NCBI GenBank assembly: GCA_945865665.1
Contig: CAMBEE010000007.1
Location: 1 to 64,000, forward strand
Reading direction: 5' to 3'
Origin: an uncultured Clostridium sp.
GTDB lineage: Bacteria; Bacillota; Clostridia; TANB77; CAG-508
DNA length: 64,000 nt
Part shown: one piece after another, positions 19,222-27,987 of the stretch
Layout: every line of letters begins with the position of its first letter
Numbering within the stretch: the stretch's first letter is position 1
Program-made: the position numbers and the translations under genes
Notes under the pieces: model-generated
What the model was told of the DNA's origin: nothing
The model's database searches: none
Seen by the model: only the letters and a program-made list of their open reading frames with translations

Positions 19222-19274
19222 AAATATAGAAAAATATTATTAAATATAGTATAATATTCTTCGGGGGCAAGAAT

Positions 19275-19769
19275 ATGAGTGAACTAGAATACAAAATAAA
19301 ATACTCAAAAATAAAAAATATATACATTCAAATAAAAGATGGAAAAGTAATAGTAAAAGCACCAAGGAGAGTAAGCAAAAAAGAAATAGAAAAAATACTA
19401 GAACAAAAATCAGAATGGATACAAAAAGCAGTAGAAAAGGAAACAAAAAAGCAAGAAAAGAAACCACTGTATACAAAAGAAGAATTCAAAGAAACTGTAG
19501 AAAAAAATGCAAATGAATTAATAAAACAAACAGGCTTAGTGCCAAATAAAATTACAATAAAGAAAATAAAATATGCATGGGGAAGTTGTTCAAACAAAAA
19601 GAATATAACGATAAATTTAGAACTTATAAAATATAGTGAACAAGCTATAAGATATGTAATTTTACATGAATTCTGTCATATAAAATATATGAATCATTCA
19701 AAATATTTTTGGAACTTGGCAGAAAAATATATGCCAGACTATAAGCAGGTAAAAAAGGAATTTAAATAA
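19275..19769 (+). CDS. YgjP-like (SprT/DUF45) zinc metallopeptidase
   Basis: A 164-residue protein with an N-terminal beta region (YSKIKNIYIQIKDGKVIVKAPRRVS) and the C-terminal DUF45 metallopeptidase signature WGSCSNKKNITINLELI, then VILHEFCHIKYMNHSKYFW, where HEFCH supplies two zinc ligands and the downstream His the third. ATG follows GGGGGC. Substrate unknown. Confidence 0.85.
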   Translation: MSELEYKIKYSKIKNIYIQIKDGKVIVKAPRRVSKKEIEKILEQKSEWIQKAVEKETKKQEKKPLYTKEEFKETVEKNANELIKQTGLVPNKITIKKIKYAWGSCSNKKNITINLELIKYSEQAIRYVILHEFCHIKYMNHSKYFWNLAEKYMPDYKQVKKEFK

Positions 19770-19864
19770 TATATATAATTCTCGGATTTAATAAAAAAGT
19801 ATAATAATTTATTTAGTAACAACAAAAAATAAAGAACATATAATAAACCATAGGGGGCTTTAAA

Positions 19865-20218
19865 ATGTTGGAATTTATAACAAATACAATATTTTGGACA
19901 TTAGCCATTTATGGTTTATTTGAGATTATAAAAAATATTATTTATATAAGTACATATACAAAATTTAAATCAGATGGGATTTATGTAATAATTGCGGTAA
20001 AAAATCAAGAAGAAAAAATCGAAGGATTTATGCGTTCAATTTTATTTAAGATACTGTATGGGCGAGAAGAATATTTGAAAAATATAATTGTTGCGGATTT
20101 AAATTCAAGTGACAATACAAAAGATATTGTAAGAAAACTATCAAAAGATTATGATATTTTAAAGGTAACATCGTGGAAAGATTGCAAAGAAATAATGGAT
20201 AATGTGGATGAACAATAG
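19865..20218 (+). CDS. Small membrane-anchored protein
   Basis: A 117-residue protein with one N-terminal hydrophobic segment (about 5-28), then a soluble part beginning YVIIAVKNQEEKIEGFMRSILFKI and IIVADLNSSDNTKDIV. The pattern resembles the opening strand and DxxSxDxT loop of a GT-A glycosyltransferase fold, but the protein is far too short for a full enzyme. Function unknown. A GGGGGC ribosome site is present and a terminator follows at once. Confidence 0.55.
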   Translation: MLEFITNTIFWTLAIYGLFEIIKNIIYISTYTKFKSDGIYVIIAVKNQEEKIEGFMRSILFKILYGREEYLKNIIVADLNSSDNTKDIVRKLSKDYDILKVTSWKDCKEIMDNVDEQ

Positions 20219-20237
20219 AATTTTTCTATTGTTTTTT
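20213..20237 (+). terminator. Rho-independent terminator
   Basis: CAATAGAA and TTCTATTG form an 8-base-pair stem with a TTT loop, followed by six T residues. The stem overlaps the stop codon of the small membrane protein gene. Confidence 0.85.
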
Positions 20238-20304
20238 CTGTATATATATGATAAACTTATAAAACAGAAAAAGAGATATAAGTTAAATAAAGGAGAGAAC
20301 ATTA

Positions 20305-22615
20305 TTGGAAATCAAAGGAGAAGTAACAGACATAATATATCAAAACGAAGTAAATAGTTACACAATAGCGGTATTTGAAACAGACGAAGAAGAAACAACA
20401 ATAGTAGGATATTTGCCATTTGTAAAGAGCGGAGATACCTTAAAAGTTGAAGGGAAGTTTGTAGAACATAAAGATTATGGCAGACAATTTAAAGTTGAGA
20501 CATTTGAAAAATTGATGCCTGAAACATTAGGTGCTTTAGAGAAATACTTAGCAAATGGAAGTGTTAAAGGGATTAGAGAAGCAACTGCAAAAAAAATAAT
20601 AAAAACATTTGGAGAAGATACAATAAATGTATTTAAATTTGAACCGGAAAAATTAGCTCAAATAAAAGGAATATCAAAAAGTAAAGCAATTGAAATGTCA
20701 GAGAGTTTTCTGGAAAATTGGGAAGTATGGCAAATTGTAGGCTTTTTAGAGAGATTTGGAATTGGTGCAGAAAATGCAAAAAAGATATATGATTTGTTAG
20801 GAATAAATGCAATTGAAGAAATTGAATCAAATCCATATATATTAATAGATATGGCTCGTGGAGTTGACTTTAAACAAATAGACCAAATGGCATTAAAACT
20901 TGGAATAAGTTATGATAATCAAAAAAGGGTTGAAAGTGGCATAAAATATGGACTTATTAAGGCTACATATAATGGACACTCATGTGTTATAAAACAAAAT
21001 TTAATCGAATATGTAATATCACTATTAGATGTAACAACAGAGGCAGTTGAAGATAATATAATCAATTTAAAGGCAAAAGACGAAATTTATGTTGAGACAA
21101 GGGACAGCTCAGAATGGATTTACTTAAAAAATTTTTATAATGTAGAAAAAGAAATTGCAACAAGAATTATCAGATTAGATAAAAGTAAAAATGTAAAGAA
21201 AATAGAACATATTGAAAATGCACTAAAAGGTGTAGAGAAAAAATCAAATATAGAATTATCAGAAAAGCAAAGAGAAGCAGTTTTGTCAATAAATGATAGT
21301 AATGTAACTATTATAACAGGTGGACCTGGTACAGGTAAAACAACAATTATAAAAACTATAATTGATTTATTTGAAGAGAGAAAGAAAAAGGTTGTGCTTA
21401 CTGCACCAACTGGACGTGCTGCAAAGAAAATGACAGAGGCAACAGGAAGAGAAGCATCAACTTTGCATAGATTACTAGGAATCGGGAAGCTAGATGATGA
21501 AGGAATTTATTCAAGACATAGTGATTATAAAGGTGAGCCTATAGATGCAGATTTGATAGTTGTTGACGAATTGTCAATGGTGGATATGTTTATAATGGAT
21601 TATTTGTTAAATTGTATATATCAAGGAACGAAGCTAATTTTGGTAGGAGATGTAGACCAATTAGCATCAGTAGGACCAGGAAGTGTTTTAAAAGATTTGA
21701 TAAATTCAGAGACCATTAATACTGTCAAATTAGATAAAATTTTTAGACAAGCTGCAAAAAGTAAAATAGTCTTAAATGCCCATAGGGTAAACAGCGGACT
21801 AGGATTTATCAAAAATGATGATGACGAAATTGAAGAAGATACGAAACAAGACTTCTTTTTTATAAAACAAAATTCAACAGAAAAAATGTTGCAAGAAGTA
21901 ATCAGTTTATCAACAGGAAGACTAGAAAAGTTTGGAAATTATGACTTTTTCAAAAATATTCAAGTTCTAACTCCAACTAAAAAAGGACCTTTAGGAACTA
22001 GAGAATTAAATAAAGCATTACAAGCGGTTTTAAATCCAAATGTAGACGAGTTGCCAGAAAGAAAAATGGGTGATGTGGTTTATAGAGTTGGCGATAGGGT
22101 AATGCAAATAAAAAACAATTATGATATTACTTGGGAAAGAGAATCAAGCCCATTTGGAACAGAAAAAATAGATGGGAAATCAGAAGAAAATAGCTGGGCA
22201 TCAATGTATCTTGCAAAACCAAAGGATAAAAAGGAAATAGGTACAGGTGTGTTCAATGGTGAAATGGGAACTATAATAGAAATTGACGAAAGAGAAAAGG
22301 TTGTTAAAATTCAATTTGATGACGAAAAAATTGCTTGGTATGAGTACTCAGATTTGGACCAAATAGAACATAGTTATGCTATTACAATACATAAAGCACA
22401 ACGGAAGTGAGTTTGATGTTGTTATAATGTTGGCTCCTGCATCAGCTCCTATGTTACTAACTAGAAATCTACTATATACGGGTATTACTAGAGCTAAAAA
22501 GCTTTTGATTATTGTTGGCAGTGATAGGGTTGTTAGTTATATGGTTCAAAATGTTGATAGTAAAAAGCGTAATACTGGCTTGGAGTTTAAGTTGAGACAA
22601 GTGGGACAGTCCTAG
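20305..22615 (+). CDS. recD2: RecD2 (SF1B helicase), needs +1 shift at an in-frame CGG
   Basis: A 5'-3' DNA helicase of DNA repair. Visible are the N-terminal OB-like region (KGEVTDIIYQNE), helix-hairpin-helix repeats around KGIREATAKKI, Walker A GGPGTGKTT near residue 340, DELSMVD and a C-terminal UvrD-like part. The frame breaks at 22402: zero frame gives HKAQ-CGG-AAG-TGA. Skipping the C gives HKAQGSEFDVVIM, the conserved motif, and runs about 70 residues more to a TAG at 22613. The stop lies within a family B REP. With the shift the product is 769 residues, normal for RecD2. Either a recoded gene, a mutation, or a sequence error. Confidence 0.9.
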
Positions 22616-22625
22616 TTTGTCTCAT
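22592..22625. repeat. Family B REP-like element, left of RAYT1
   Basis: TTGAGACAAGTGGGACAGTC and one more C (22592-22612) is followed by TAGTTTGTCTCA, so GAGACAA and TTGTCTC form a hairpin. The 21 bases are repeated exactly in inverted orientation at 23528-23548 on the other side of the transposase gene. The recD2 stop codon lies inside. Confidence 0.88.
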
Positions 22626-22640
22626 TTTTTTGTTTAAAAT

Positions 22641-22693
22641 TGTCGAATTGTGTCAAAAATTTCTTGTTGACAATTTACATAAAATAATATAAA
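22641..22693 (+). promoter_or_regulatory. 0A-type boxes and promoter of RAYT1
   Basis: TGTCGAA at 22641 is followed 10 bases later by TGTCAAA (one mismatch to the Spo0A box). TTGACA lies at 22667-22672 and a weak TATAAA at 22688. The arrangement copies that of the TasA-like operon promoter. Confidence 0.5.
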
Positions 22694-22718
22694 ATAAAAA
22701 ATAAAAAAAGGAGGTATT

Positions 22719-23459
22719 ATGCCGAGAACAGCAAGAAAATTAATAGGAAGTGCATATATGCACAATATGGTACAAGGAATAAAAAAAGAATATATATTTA
22801 AAAGTGTTTCGCAAAAAGATAAATATATATCACTGTTAAAAAAATATGGTCAAAAATATAATATTGCAATTATTGCATATTGTATAATGGATAATCATGC
22901 ACATATATTAACATATTCAGAAAATATTAATAACATAAGCCTTTTTATGAAAGAAACTAATACTGAATATGCTATATATTATAATAAGTCTAATAATAGA
23001 GTTGGTTATGTTTTTAGAAATAGATTTAATTCAAAAATTATTTATAATCAGGAGTATTTATTAAAATGTATAAAATATATACATATGAACCCTGTAAAAG
23101 CAGGTATAACAGAGAAAGAGGAAGAATATAAATTTTCTTCATCACCATATTATACAAATAAAAAAAATGAAAATTCAGAAATTTTAAATTTAGTTTTTAA
23201 ATCAAAAGGTAATTTTATTCAGGAATATAATAATATCAAGTATGAACCATTGAATCTAGAAAAGGAAAAAGTTAATTTATCTAGTATTTTAGAGAGATTT
23301 TTGGAAAACGAAAAAATTGAATTATCGCAGTTACAAAATGAAAAAATATATATTAAAAAATTTTTATCTTATTTAATTTCAAACGAATATGAATTTACAA
23401 AAAAGGACTTGGCTAAAATAATACATATAAGTAGGTCTAAACTATATAGGATGATATAA
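22719..23459 (+). CDS. REP-associated tyrosine transposase (RAYT1, Y1_Tnp/HUH family)
   Basis: A 246-residue single-strand DNA transposase-like protein. The HUH motif is CIMDNHAHIL (near residue 60) and the catalytic Tyr lies in the TEYAIYYNKSNNRVGYVFRNRF segment. The C-terminus ends in a small HTH-like region (FTKKDLAKIIHISRSKLYRM). AAAGGAGG precedes the ATG. Exact 21-base inverted copies of a GGGACAG repeat lie on both sides, so the gene and its cognate repeats form a unit wedged between recD2 and comF. Confidence 0.9.
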   Translation: MPRTARKLIGSAYMHNMVQGIKKEYIFKSVSQKDKYISLLKKYGQKYNIAIIAYCIMDNHAHILTYSENINNISLFMKETNTEYAIYYNKSNNRVGYVFRNRFNSKIIYNQEYLLKCIKYIHMNPVKAGITEKEEEYKFSSSPYYTNKKNENSEILNLVFKSKGNFIQEYNNIKYEPLNLEKEKVNLSSILERFLENEKIELSQLQNEKIYIKKFLSYLISNEYEFTKKDLAKIIHISRSKLYRMI

Positions 23460-23493
23460 AATGAACTATAAAAAATAATAAATGGAGAATATT

Positions 23494-24189
23494 ATGACAA
23501 AATTTGACAAAATGATGAAACAAATTTGGACTGTCCCACTTGTCTCAATGTATCCCACAATATGTGGAATATGTGAAAAAATAAACAAAGACGGACTATG
23601 CCCAAAATGTAATTTAGAACTAAAAAAACAAGCAGAAGTGAACATATTACAAAAAGAAGAAATAGAGGAAAATTTAAAAAAAGAAAAATATTTTGAAGAA
23701 TTAATGTACATATTTAAATATGAAGGACAAGTGCGTAAATTAATCTTAGACTACAAATTTAATGAAAAATCATATTTGTATAAAACTTTTGTAAATTTTT
23801 TGTTAAAAAATGAAAAAATATTTGAAAATATAAAAAAGTATGATAAAATTATACCAGTTCCAATAAGCAAAAAAAGAAATAAAGAAAGAGGCTATAATCA
23901 AAGTATGTTAATAGCAGAAGAAATAGCAAATAAAACAAATTTGGAACTTGTGAATAATTGCTTAATAAAAACAAAAAATATAATAGAACAAAGCAAATTA
24001 AACAAAGAAGATAGACTGCAAAATATACAGGGAGTATATAGTTTGCAAAATGAAAGATTAATAACTAATAAGAAAATATTATTAGTAGATGATATTTACA
24101 CAACAGGAAGTACAGTAAATGAATGTTGTAAAATATTACAACAAGCAAATCCTAAAACAATAGGAGTACTAGTATTAGCAAAAGATTAG
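23494..24189 (+). CDS. comF: ComF family phosphoribosyltransferase-like protein
   Basis: A 231-residue protein with an N-terminal four-cysteine zinc motif (CGICEKINKDGLCPKC), a middle region FKYEGQVRKLILDYKF and a C-terminal PRTase fold with the PRPP loop ILLVDDIYTTGSTVNECCKIL. ComF proteins take part in competence and DNA uptake. ATG at 23494 fits GGAG six bases upstream. Codons 12-18 (WTVPLVS) are encoded by the family B repeat at 23528, so the repeat now forms part of the protein. Confidence 0.9.
   Translation: MTKFDKMMKQIWTVPLVSMYPTICGICEKINKDGLCPKCNLELKKQAEVNILQKEEIEENLKKEKYFEELMYIFKYEGQVRKLILDYKFNEKSYLYKTFVNFLLKNEKIFENIKKYDKIIPVPISKKRNKERGYNQSMLIAEEIANKTNLELVNNCLIKTKNIIEQSKLNKEDRLQNIQGVYSLQNERLITNKKILLVDDIYTTGSTVNECCKILQQANPKTIGVLVLAKD
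23528..23548. repeat. Family B REP-like element inside the comF 5' end
   Basis: GGACTGTCCCACTTGTCTCA plus A is the exact reverse complement of 22592-22612. It lies within comF codons rather than in a gap. Confidence 0.88.
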
Positions 24190-24271
24190 ACAAAATGTCT
24201 CAGAAGGAACCGATGTCTTAAACAGAACAGTCCAAAAAACGGCGAAATAACAAAAGAAATGGAGTGAGAAA

Positions 24272-26239
24272 ATGGAAGATTTGGTAGAAAGCATATTAGA
24301 TTATGTAAGGTCAGATTATACAGACTATGCAATAATGATAAATGGTGAATGGGGTGTTGGAAAAACACACTTTTGGAATAACAAAATAAGAAAAAAAATT
24401 GAATCAATGCAACTAAATGGAAAAAGATATACAACTATTTATATGTCATTATATGGTATATCAAACTTGGAAGACATTAGTAAAAAAATATTTATTGAAA
24501 CAACACAATTGATGGACAAAAATTTAAGAAAATTCATGGATTCCCATGGCCAGACAACAATACCAGAATATGCTAAAACTGGTCTTGATATGGCAAACTT
24601 TTTTGGTGTTACACAAAATGGTGACAAGATAGATTACTCTGAATTTTTCTCTACAGACGATAAAGTTCTATGCTTTGATGACTTAGAGAGAGCTAATGTT
24701 GACGTTATAGATATTTTGGGATATATAAATAATTTTGTTGAACATGACCATATAAAAACTATAATAATATGTAATGAAAAAGAACTTTCAACAAAATTAA
24801 AAAGTTCAAATTTGGAAATGAAAACATTTATAGCAACATATCTTTTGGACAAGCAAGGTGAGTTAAATACAACAGATGAACCAATGGTAGAAAAAATTCA
24901 AAATAAGATAGAGCATGTATTTGATAAAGCAAATGATTATGAAAGAATAAAAGAAAAATTAATTGGTGAGACATTTGAATATGCTCCTAAATTTGATTAT
25001 ATTATTAATGGTATTTTAATGAGATATGAAAATGATGCAGACTTGATAAGATTTTTAAGAGAAAATACTCGTCTAATAATTTTAACATTTGAACGAAGCG
25101 GAACGAGAAACTTAAGAATATTAAAACATGCGTTAAATGACTTCCAAAAAATATATGAAATGGTAGAAAAAAATTATCCTAATACAAATAATAGAGTAAT
25201 GCAAACAATGCTGATATTTACAATAGCAATATCTTTTGAAATAAAAGCAGGAAAAATAACAAAAGATAAATTTGTAAATATTAAAGATAATGAAGAATAC
25301 AAGTCAATATTAGTATCTTCAAGAACTTTGATGGATAATAGACAATTTTATATAAAAGAATTTGATAATAATTATTATTACAATTTTAAATCAGAATATA
25401 GATTTTTCAAATTTATTGAATATTATGTAAGAACAAGAATTTTTGATATGAAAATATTTAAAGAAAATATGGAAACAATAAGAAATACAGTTGATACAGA
25501 GAACTTACCAGGATATAAAAGATTATTAACTGAAGAATATTGGAAAATATCAGATGACGAATTTGGAAAAGTAATTAAAGAAGTTTTAGAAGAAGTAAAA
25601 CAAGGGGACTTGGAACTTATTGATATAGTAAAAATATATGCATATTTTAGCTATTTCTCTAGAAAAGGATTAATTGATTATGATATAAAAACATTGAAAA
25701 GTGTATTCTTTAATGGAATGAATATTGCATCTTTAAAATCAAAATATTGTAAAAATGTTGAAGAAGAGCTTGGAAAAATTGCAATAGAACAACTTGAAGA
25801 AGATATGGATGAAATAATAAAACATTTTAATAGCTTAAATAATCAATTATTAGATAGAATGTATAAAGAAAAAGCAGAAGTAATATTTAAATGTATTCCA
25901 ATGAAAATGGAAGAATTTTATGAAAAATTTGATAGAGAATGCATGAAAATTCCAATTTTTAAATATTATGATGTTTATCAATTATTCCAAAGGATTTCGT
26001 GTGCAAGTAATGAAGACATAGTAATGATAAAAGAAAAATTGTTAAACAGAGCTGAAAAATATCCAAAAGAAATTGAACCTGAAATGAAAAACATTAAGCA
26101 ACTAAAACAAGTAATAGATGATTATTTAAAAGGAAAAGATCAGTCTATAAAAATTGTTATGCTTAAAGAGTTTTCTAATAGTTTAGGATATATTTTAGAT
26201 AAATATAAAACAAGTTTTTTGAGTAAAAAAGAAGAATAA
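24272..26239 (+). CDS. KAP-like P-loop NTPase
   Basis: A 655-residue protein. Walker A is GEWGVGKT at residues 25-32, Walker B is KVLCFDDLER at 131-140, followed by a sensor-like TIIICNEKE. The rest, about 400 residues, is helical and contains no catalytic motif that I recognise and no membrane helix. This layout matches KAP-family or related STAND-like NTPases, several of which act in phage defence. The ATG follows ATGGAGTG. The gene and the next one (161 residues) form a two-gene unit between comF and spoVT, not seen in the usual order. A defence role is inferred, not shown. Confidence 0.75.
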   Translation: MEDLVESILDYVRSDYTDYAIMINGEWGVGKTHFWNNKIRKKIESMQLNGKRYTTIYMSLYGISNLEDISKKIFIETTQLMDKNLRKFMDSHGQTTIPEYAKTGLDMANFFGVTQNGDKIDYSEFFSTDDKVLCFDDLERANVDVIDILGYINNFVEHDHIKTIIICNEKELSTKLKSSNLEMKTFIATYLLDKQGELNTTDEPMVEKIQNKIEHVFDKANDYERIKEKLIGETFEYAPKFDYIINGILMRYENDADLIRFLRENTRLIILTFERSGTRNLRILKHALNDFQKIYEMVEKNYPNTNNRVMQTMLIFTIAISFEIKAGKITKDKFVNIKDNEEYKSILVSSRTLMDNRQFYIKEFDNNYYYNFKSEYRFFKFIEYYVRTRIFDMKIFKENMETIRNTVDTENLPGYKRLLTEEYWKISDDEFGKVIKEVLEEVKQGDLELIDIVKIYAYFSYFSRKGLIDYDIKTLKSVFFNGMNIASLKSKYCKNVEEELGKIAIEQLEEDMDEIIKHFNSLNNQLLDRMYKEKAEVIFKCIPMKMEEFYEKFDRECMKIPIFKYYDVYQLFQRISCASNEDIVMIKEKLLNRAEKYPKEIEPEMKNIKQLKQVIDDYLKGKDQSIKIVMLKEFSNSLGYILDKYKTSFLSKKEE

Positions 26240-26272
26240 GAGAGAAGAGAAAAAATAGGAAAGGTTAAAATA

Positions 26273-26758
26273 ATGGAAAAAGAAGATAAAAGCTTAATAG
26301 AAGATTTAAAAATTGCTATAATATATGGAAAAGAAGCGGTTGATGGAGAAAATAAAGACGGAATAGTAGAAAAAATATATAAAGATGAAGATGATACAGC
26401 ACACTATTTTTATATGAAAGAGTTTTTAGAAAAACATTTTGTACAAGAAAAAGTACTAAATGAAAAACACGATGTAAATAGCATATTTTATGAAATGCAA
26501 AAAATGGGTCATATAGTATTTGCAGAAAATACATCAACTCCAAAATATAAAACAGGAATTTTTTATATTCCAAAATCAATTTCTGATAAACAAAAAGAAT
26601 CATTGAAAATAATGCAAGAACAGCTAGAAAAAGAAGATTATAATATAACAGAATTATTTAATTTGCATAGAGATGAAGATGGAATTCTTTTAGGAAATCA
26701 AATACAAGGTAAGGCAAATATATTAAATCAATGGACTGAAGAAGAAAGAGAACTATAA
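26273..26758 (+). CDS. Unknown protein, partner of the KAP-like NTPase
   Basis: A 161-residue acidic protein with no signal, membrane helix or familiar motif. Predicted mainly helical with a central strand region (GHIVFAENTSTPKYKTGIFYIPKSI). It starts 33 bases after the NTPase stop, preceded by AGGAAAGG, and has no promoter of its own that I can see, so the two are probably expressed together. I do not recognise it. Confidence 0.6.
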   Translation: MEKEDKSLIEDLKIAIIYGKEAVDGENKDGIVEKIYKDEDDTAHYFYMKEFLEKHFVQEKVLNEKHDVNSIFYEMQKMGHIVFAENTSTPKYKTGIFYIPKSISDKQKESLKIMQEQLEKEDYNITELFNLHRDEDGILLGNQIQGKANILNQWTEEEREL

Positions 26759-26885
26759 CGAAAAATTAATATAAAAGTAAATATTAGCATGAACAGAATT
26801 ATAACAAATTTTTAATAAAAATGTATAAAATTTTCCTCTTTTGAAATAATAAAATTAGACTTGAAATTAAAGGAGGAAAAGAATA

Positions 26886-27441
26886 ATGAAAGCAACAGGT
26901 GTTGTAAGGAGAATAGATGATTTAGGTAGAGTTGTAATACCTAAAGAAATAAGAAAAACACTCCGTATAAAAGAACGGAGACCCACTTGAAATCTTTACA
27001 GATAGAGAAGGACAGGTAATATTAAAAAAATATTCTCCAATTGGTGAATTATCAGAATTTGCAACAGGTTATGCAGAAACATTAGCAAAAACAACAGGAC
27101 ATATTGCATGTATAACAGATAAAGATACAATAATTGCAGTATCAGGTGGATCAAAAAAAGAATTTTTAGAGCAAGATGTTAGCCAAGAACTTGAAAAACT
27201 TATGGAAGATAAAGAAGTTTATACAAGTAAAGAAAATAGTGATATGTCAATGCCAATAACAAAAAATGATAAAAATGAAAAGAAAAAAAATGCACAAATA
27301 GTGTATCCAATAATATCAAATGGAGATACAATAGGAACTGTTATTTTAATGTCAAAAGATGCTAATACAAAAATGAATGAAGTCGAAAAAAAGGTGGCTC
27401 AGTCAGCTGCAACTTTTTTAGCTAGTCAAATGGATATATAA
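26886..27441 (+). CDS. spoVT: SpoVT/AbrB-family sporulation regulator, needs +1 shift at CGG
   Basis: The N-terminus MKATGVVRRIDDLGRVVIPKEIRKTLRIKE is the SpoVT AbrB DNA-binding domain. At 26976 the zero frame reads GAA-CGG-AGA and ends after three more codons. Skipping the C gives KEGDPLEIFTDREGQVILKKYSP, the conserved continuation, and then a GAF domain (TGHIACITDKDTIIAVSGG ... NGDTIGTVILMSKD) to a stop at 27439. The joined product has 184 residues, the family's usual length. SpoVT tunes forespore gene expression. AAAGGAGG precedes the ATG. The break falls in the most conserved part of the protein. Confidence 0.93.
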
Positions 27442-27447
27442 TTATAA

Positions 27448-27486
27448 AAACAAGTTAATTTAATTTATAAGTTAACCTGTTTTTTT
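27448..27486 (+). terminator. Rho-independent terminator after spoVT
   Basis: ACAAGTTAA pairs with TTAACCTGT (one G-T pair), followed by a seven-T run. It overlaps the end of the small minus-strand frame at 27472. Confidence 0.65.
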
Positions 27487-27573
27487 ATTTGAAATTATTT
27501 TTTTAATATTGTCTTTTTTATTTAATTCATCTGATAAACCCACGATATAATCTCTTATTCTCTTGAACTTCAC
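27472..27573 (-). CDS. Possible 33-residue protein
   Basis: A short frame starting GTG (VKFKRIRDYIVGLSDELNKK) and ending NKKTG. It has a strong AGGAGG ribosome site about nine bases upstream, which is the main support. The first residues resemble the opening of XRE-type regulators (KFKRIRDL), so it could be a truncated regulator. It is divergent from the small frame at 27789, and both promoter regions contain the same 20-base palindrome. Confidence 0.4.
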   Translation of the reverse strand: MKFKRIRDYIVGLSDELNKKDNIKKIISNKKTG

Positions 27574-27639
27574 AGTTAATTAACCTCCTGATTAAATTAC
27601 TATAACTATTTTAGCAAAAAAGAATACATAAAGTTGCTA

Positions 27640-27659
27640 ATACATCATAAATTATGTAT
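27640..27659. promoter_or_regulatory. Operator-like palindrome, copy 1
   Basis: ATACATCATAAATTATGTAT is a near-perfect dyad and differs by one base from the copy at 27719. It lies in front of the minus-strand small gene. Confidence 0.6.
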
Positions 27660-27718
27660 TGTTACAGTAATATTACAAGAATATTACATTTGTATAAAAA
27701 AGTCATAAAGTGTTGTAA

Positions 27719-27738
27719 ATACATAATAAATTATGTAT
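27719..27738. promoter_or_regulatory. Operator-like palindrome, copy 2, over a promoter
   Basis: ATACATAATAAATTATGTAT fills the 17-base spacer between TTGTAA (27713-27718) and TATAAT (27736-27741). A protein bound here would block the promoter, as expected for a repressor site. Confidence 0.65.
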
Positions 27739-27788
27739 AATCTGGGTAAGATTGTATATAAAGAAAAAAGTCAAAGGAGAAAATTATA

Positions 27789-27911
27789 ATGATAAAAACT
27801 GCCGAAAGCCTTGAGGGAGTATACACAAATAATCTAATAAATAAGTGCAAAATGAATAAAATAGATAAAAATAGACAGGAGTATTGCGTCTGTATAAAAA
27901 GTACAGAGTAA
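27789..27911 (+). CDS. Possible 40-residue protein
   Basis: MIKTAESLEGVYTNNLINKC continues to CVCIKSTE. It starts after AAAGGAGA with an eight-base gap and lies behind the promoter with the overlapping operator. No homologue comes to mind. It may be a small regulator or a remnant fused to the front of the damaged FGE-like gene downstream. Confidence 0.4.
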   Translation: MIKTAESLEGVYTNNLINKCKMNKIDKNRQEYCVCIKSTE

Positions 27912-27987
27912 TATTGCCGTCTATTTGTCGTACAAAAATATATGATTAAAATAATACTAAAAAATTAAAAAGTTATAGAGTATTTAA

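Noticed and set aside
24187..24210. Family B repeat after comF (AGACAAAATGTCTC)
   Set aside because: It has a GTCTC dyad at the stop codon but lacks the GGGACAG core, so it is not listed as a feature.
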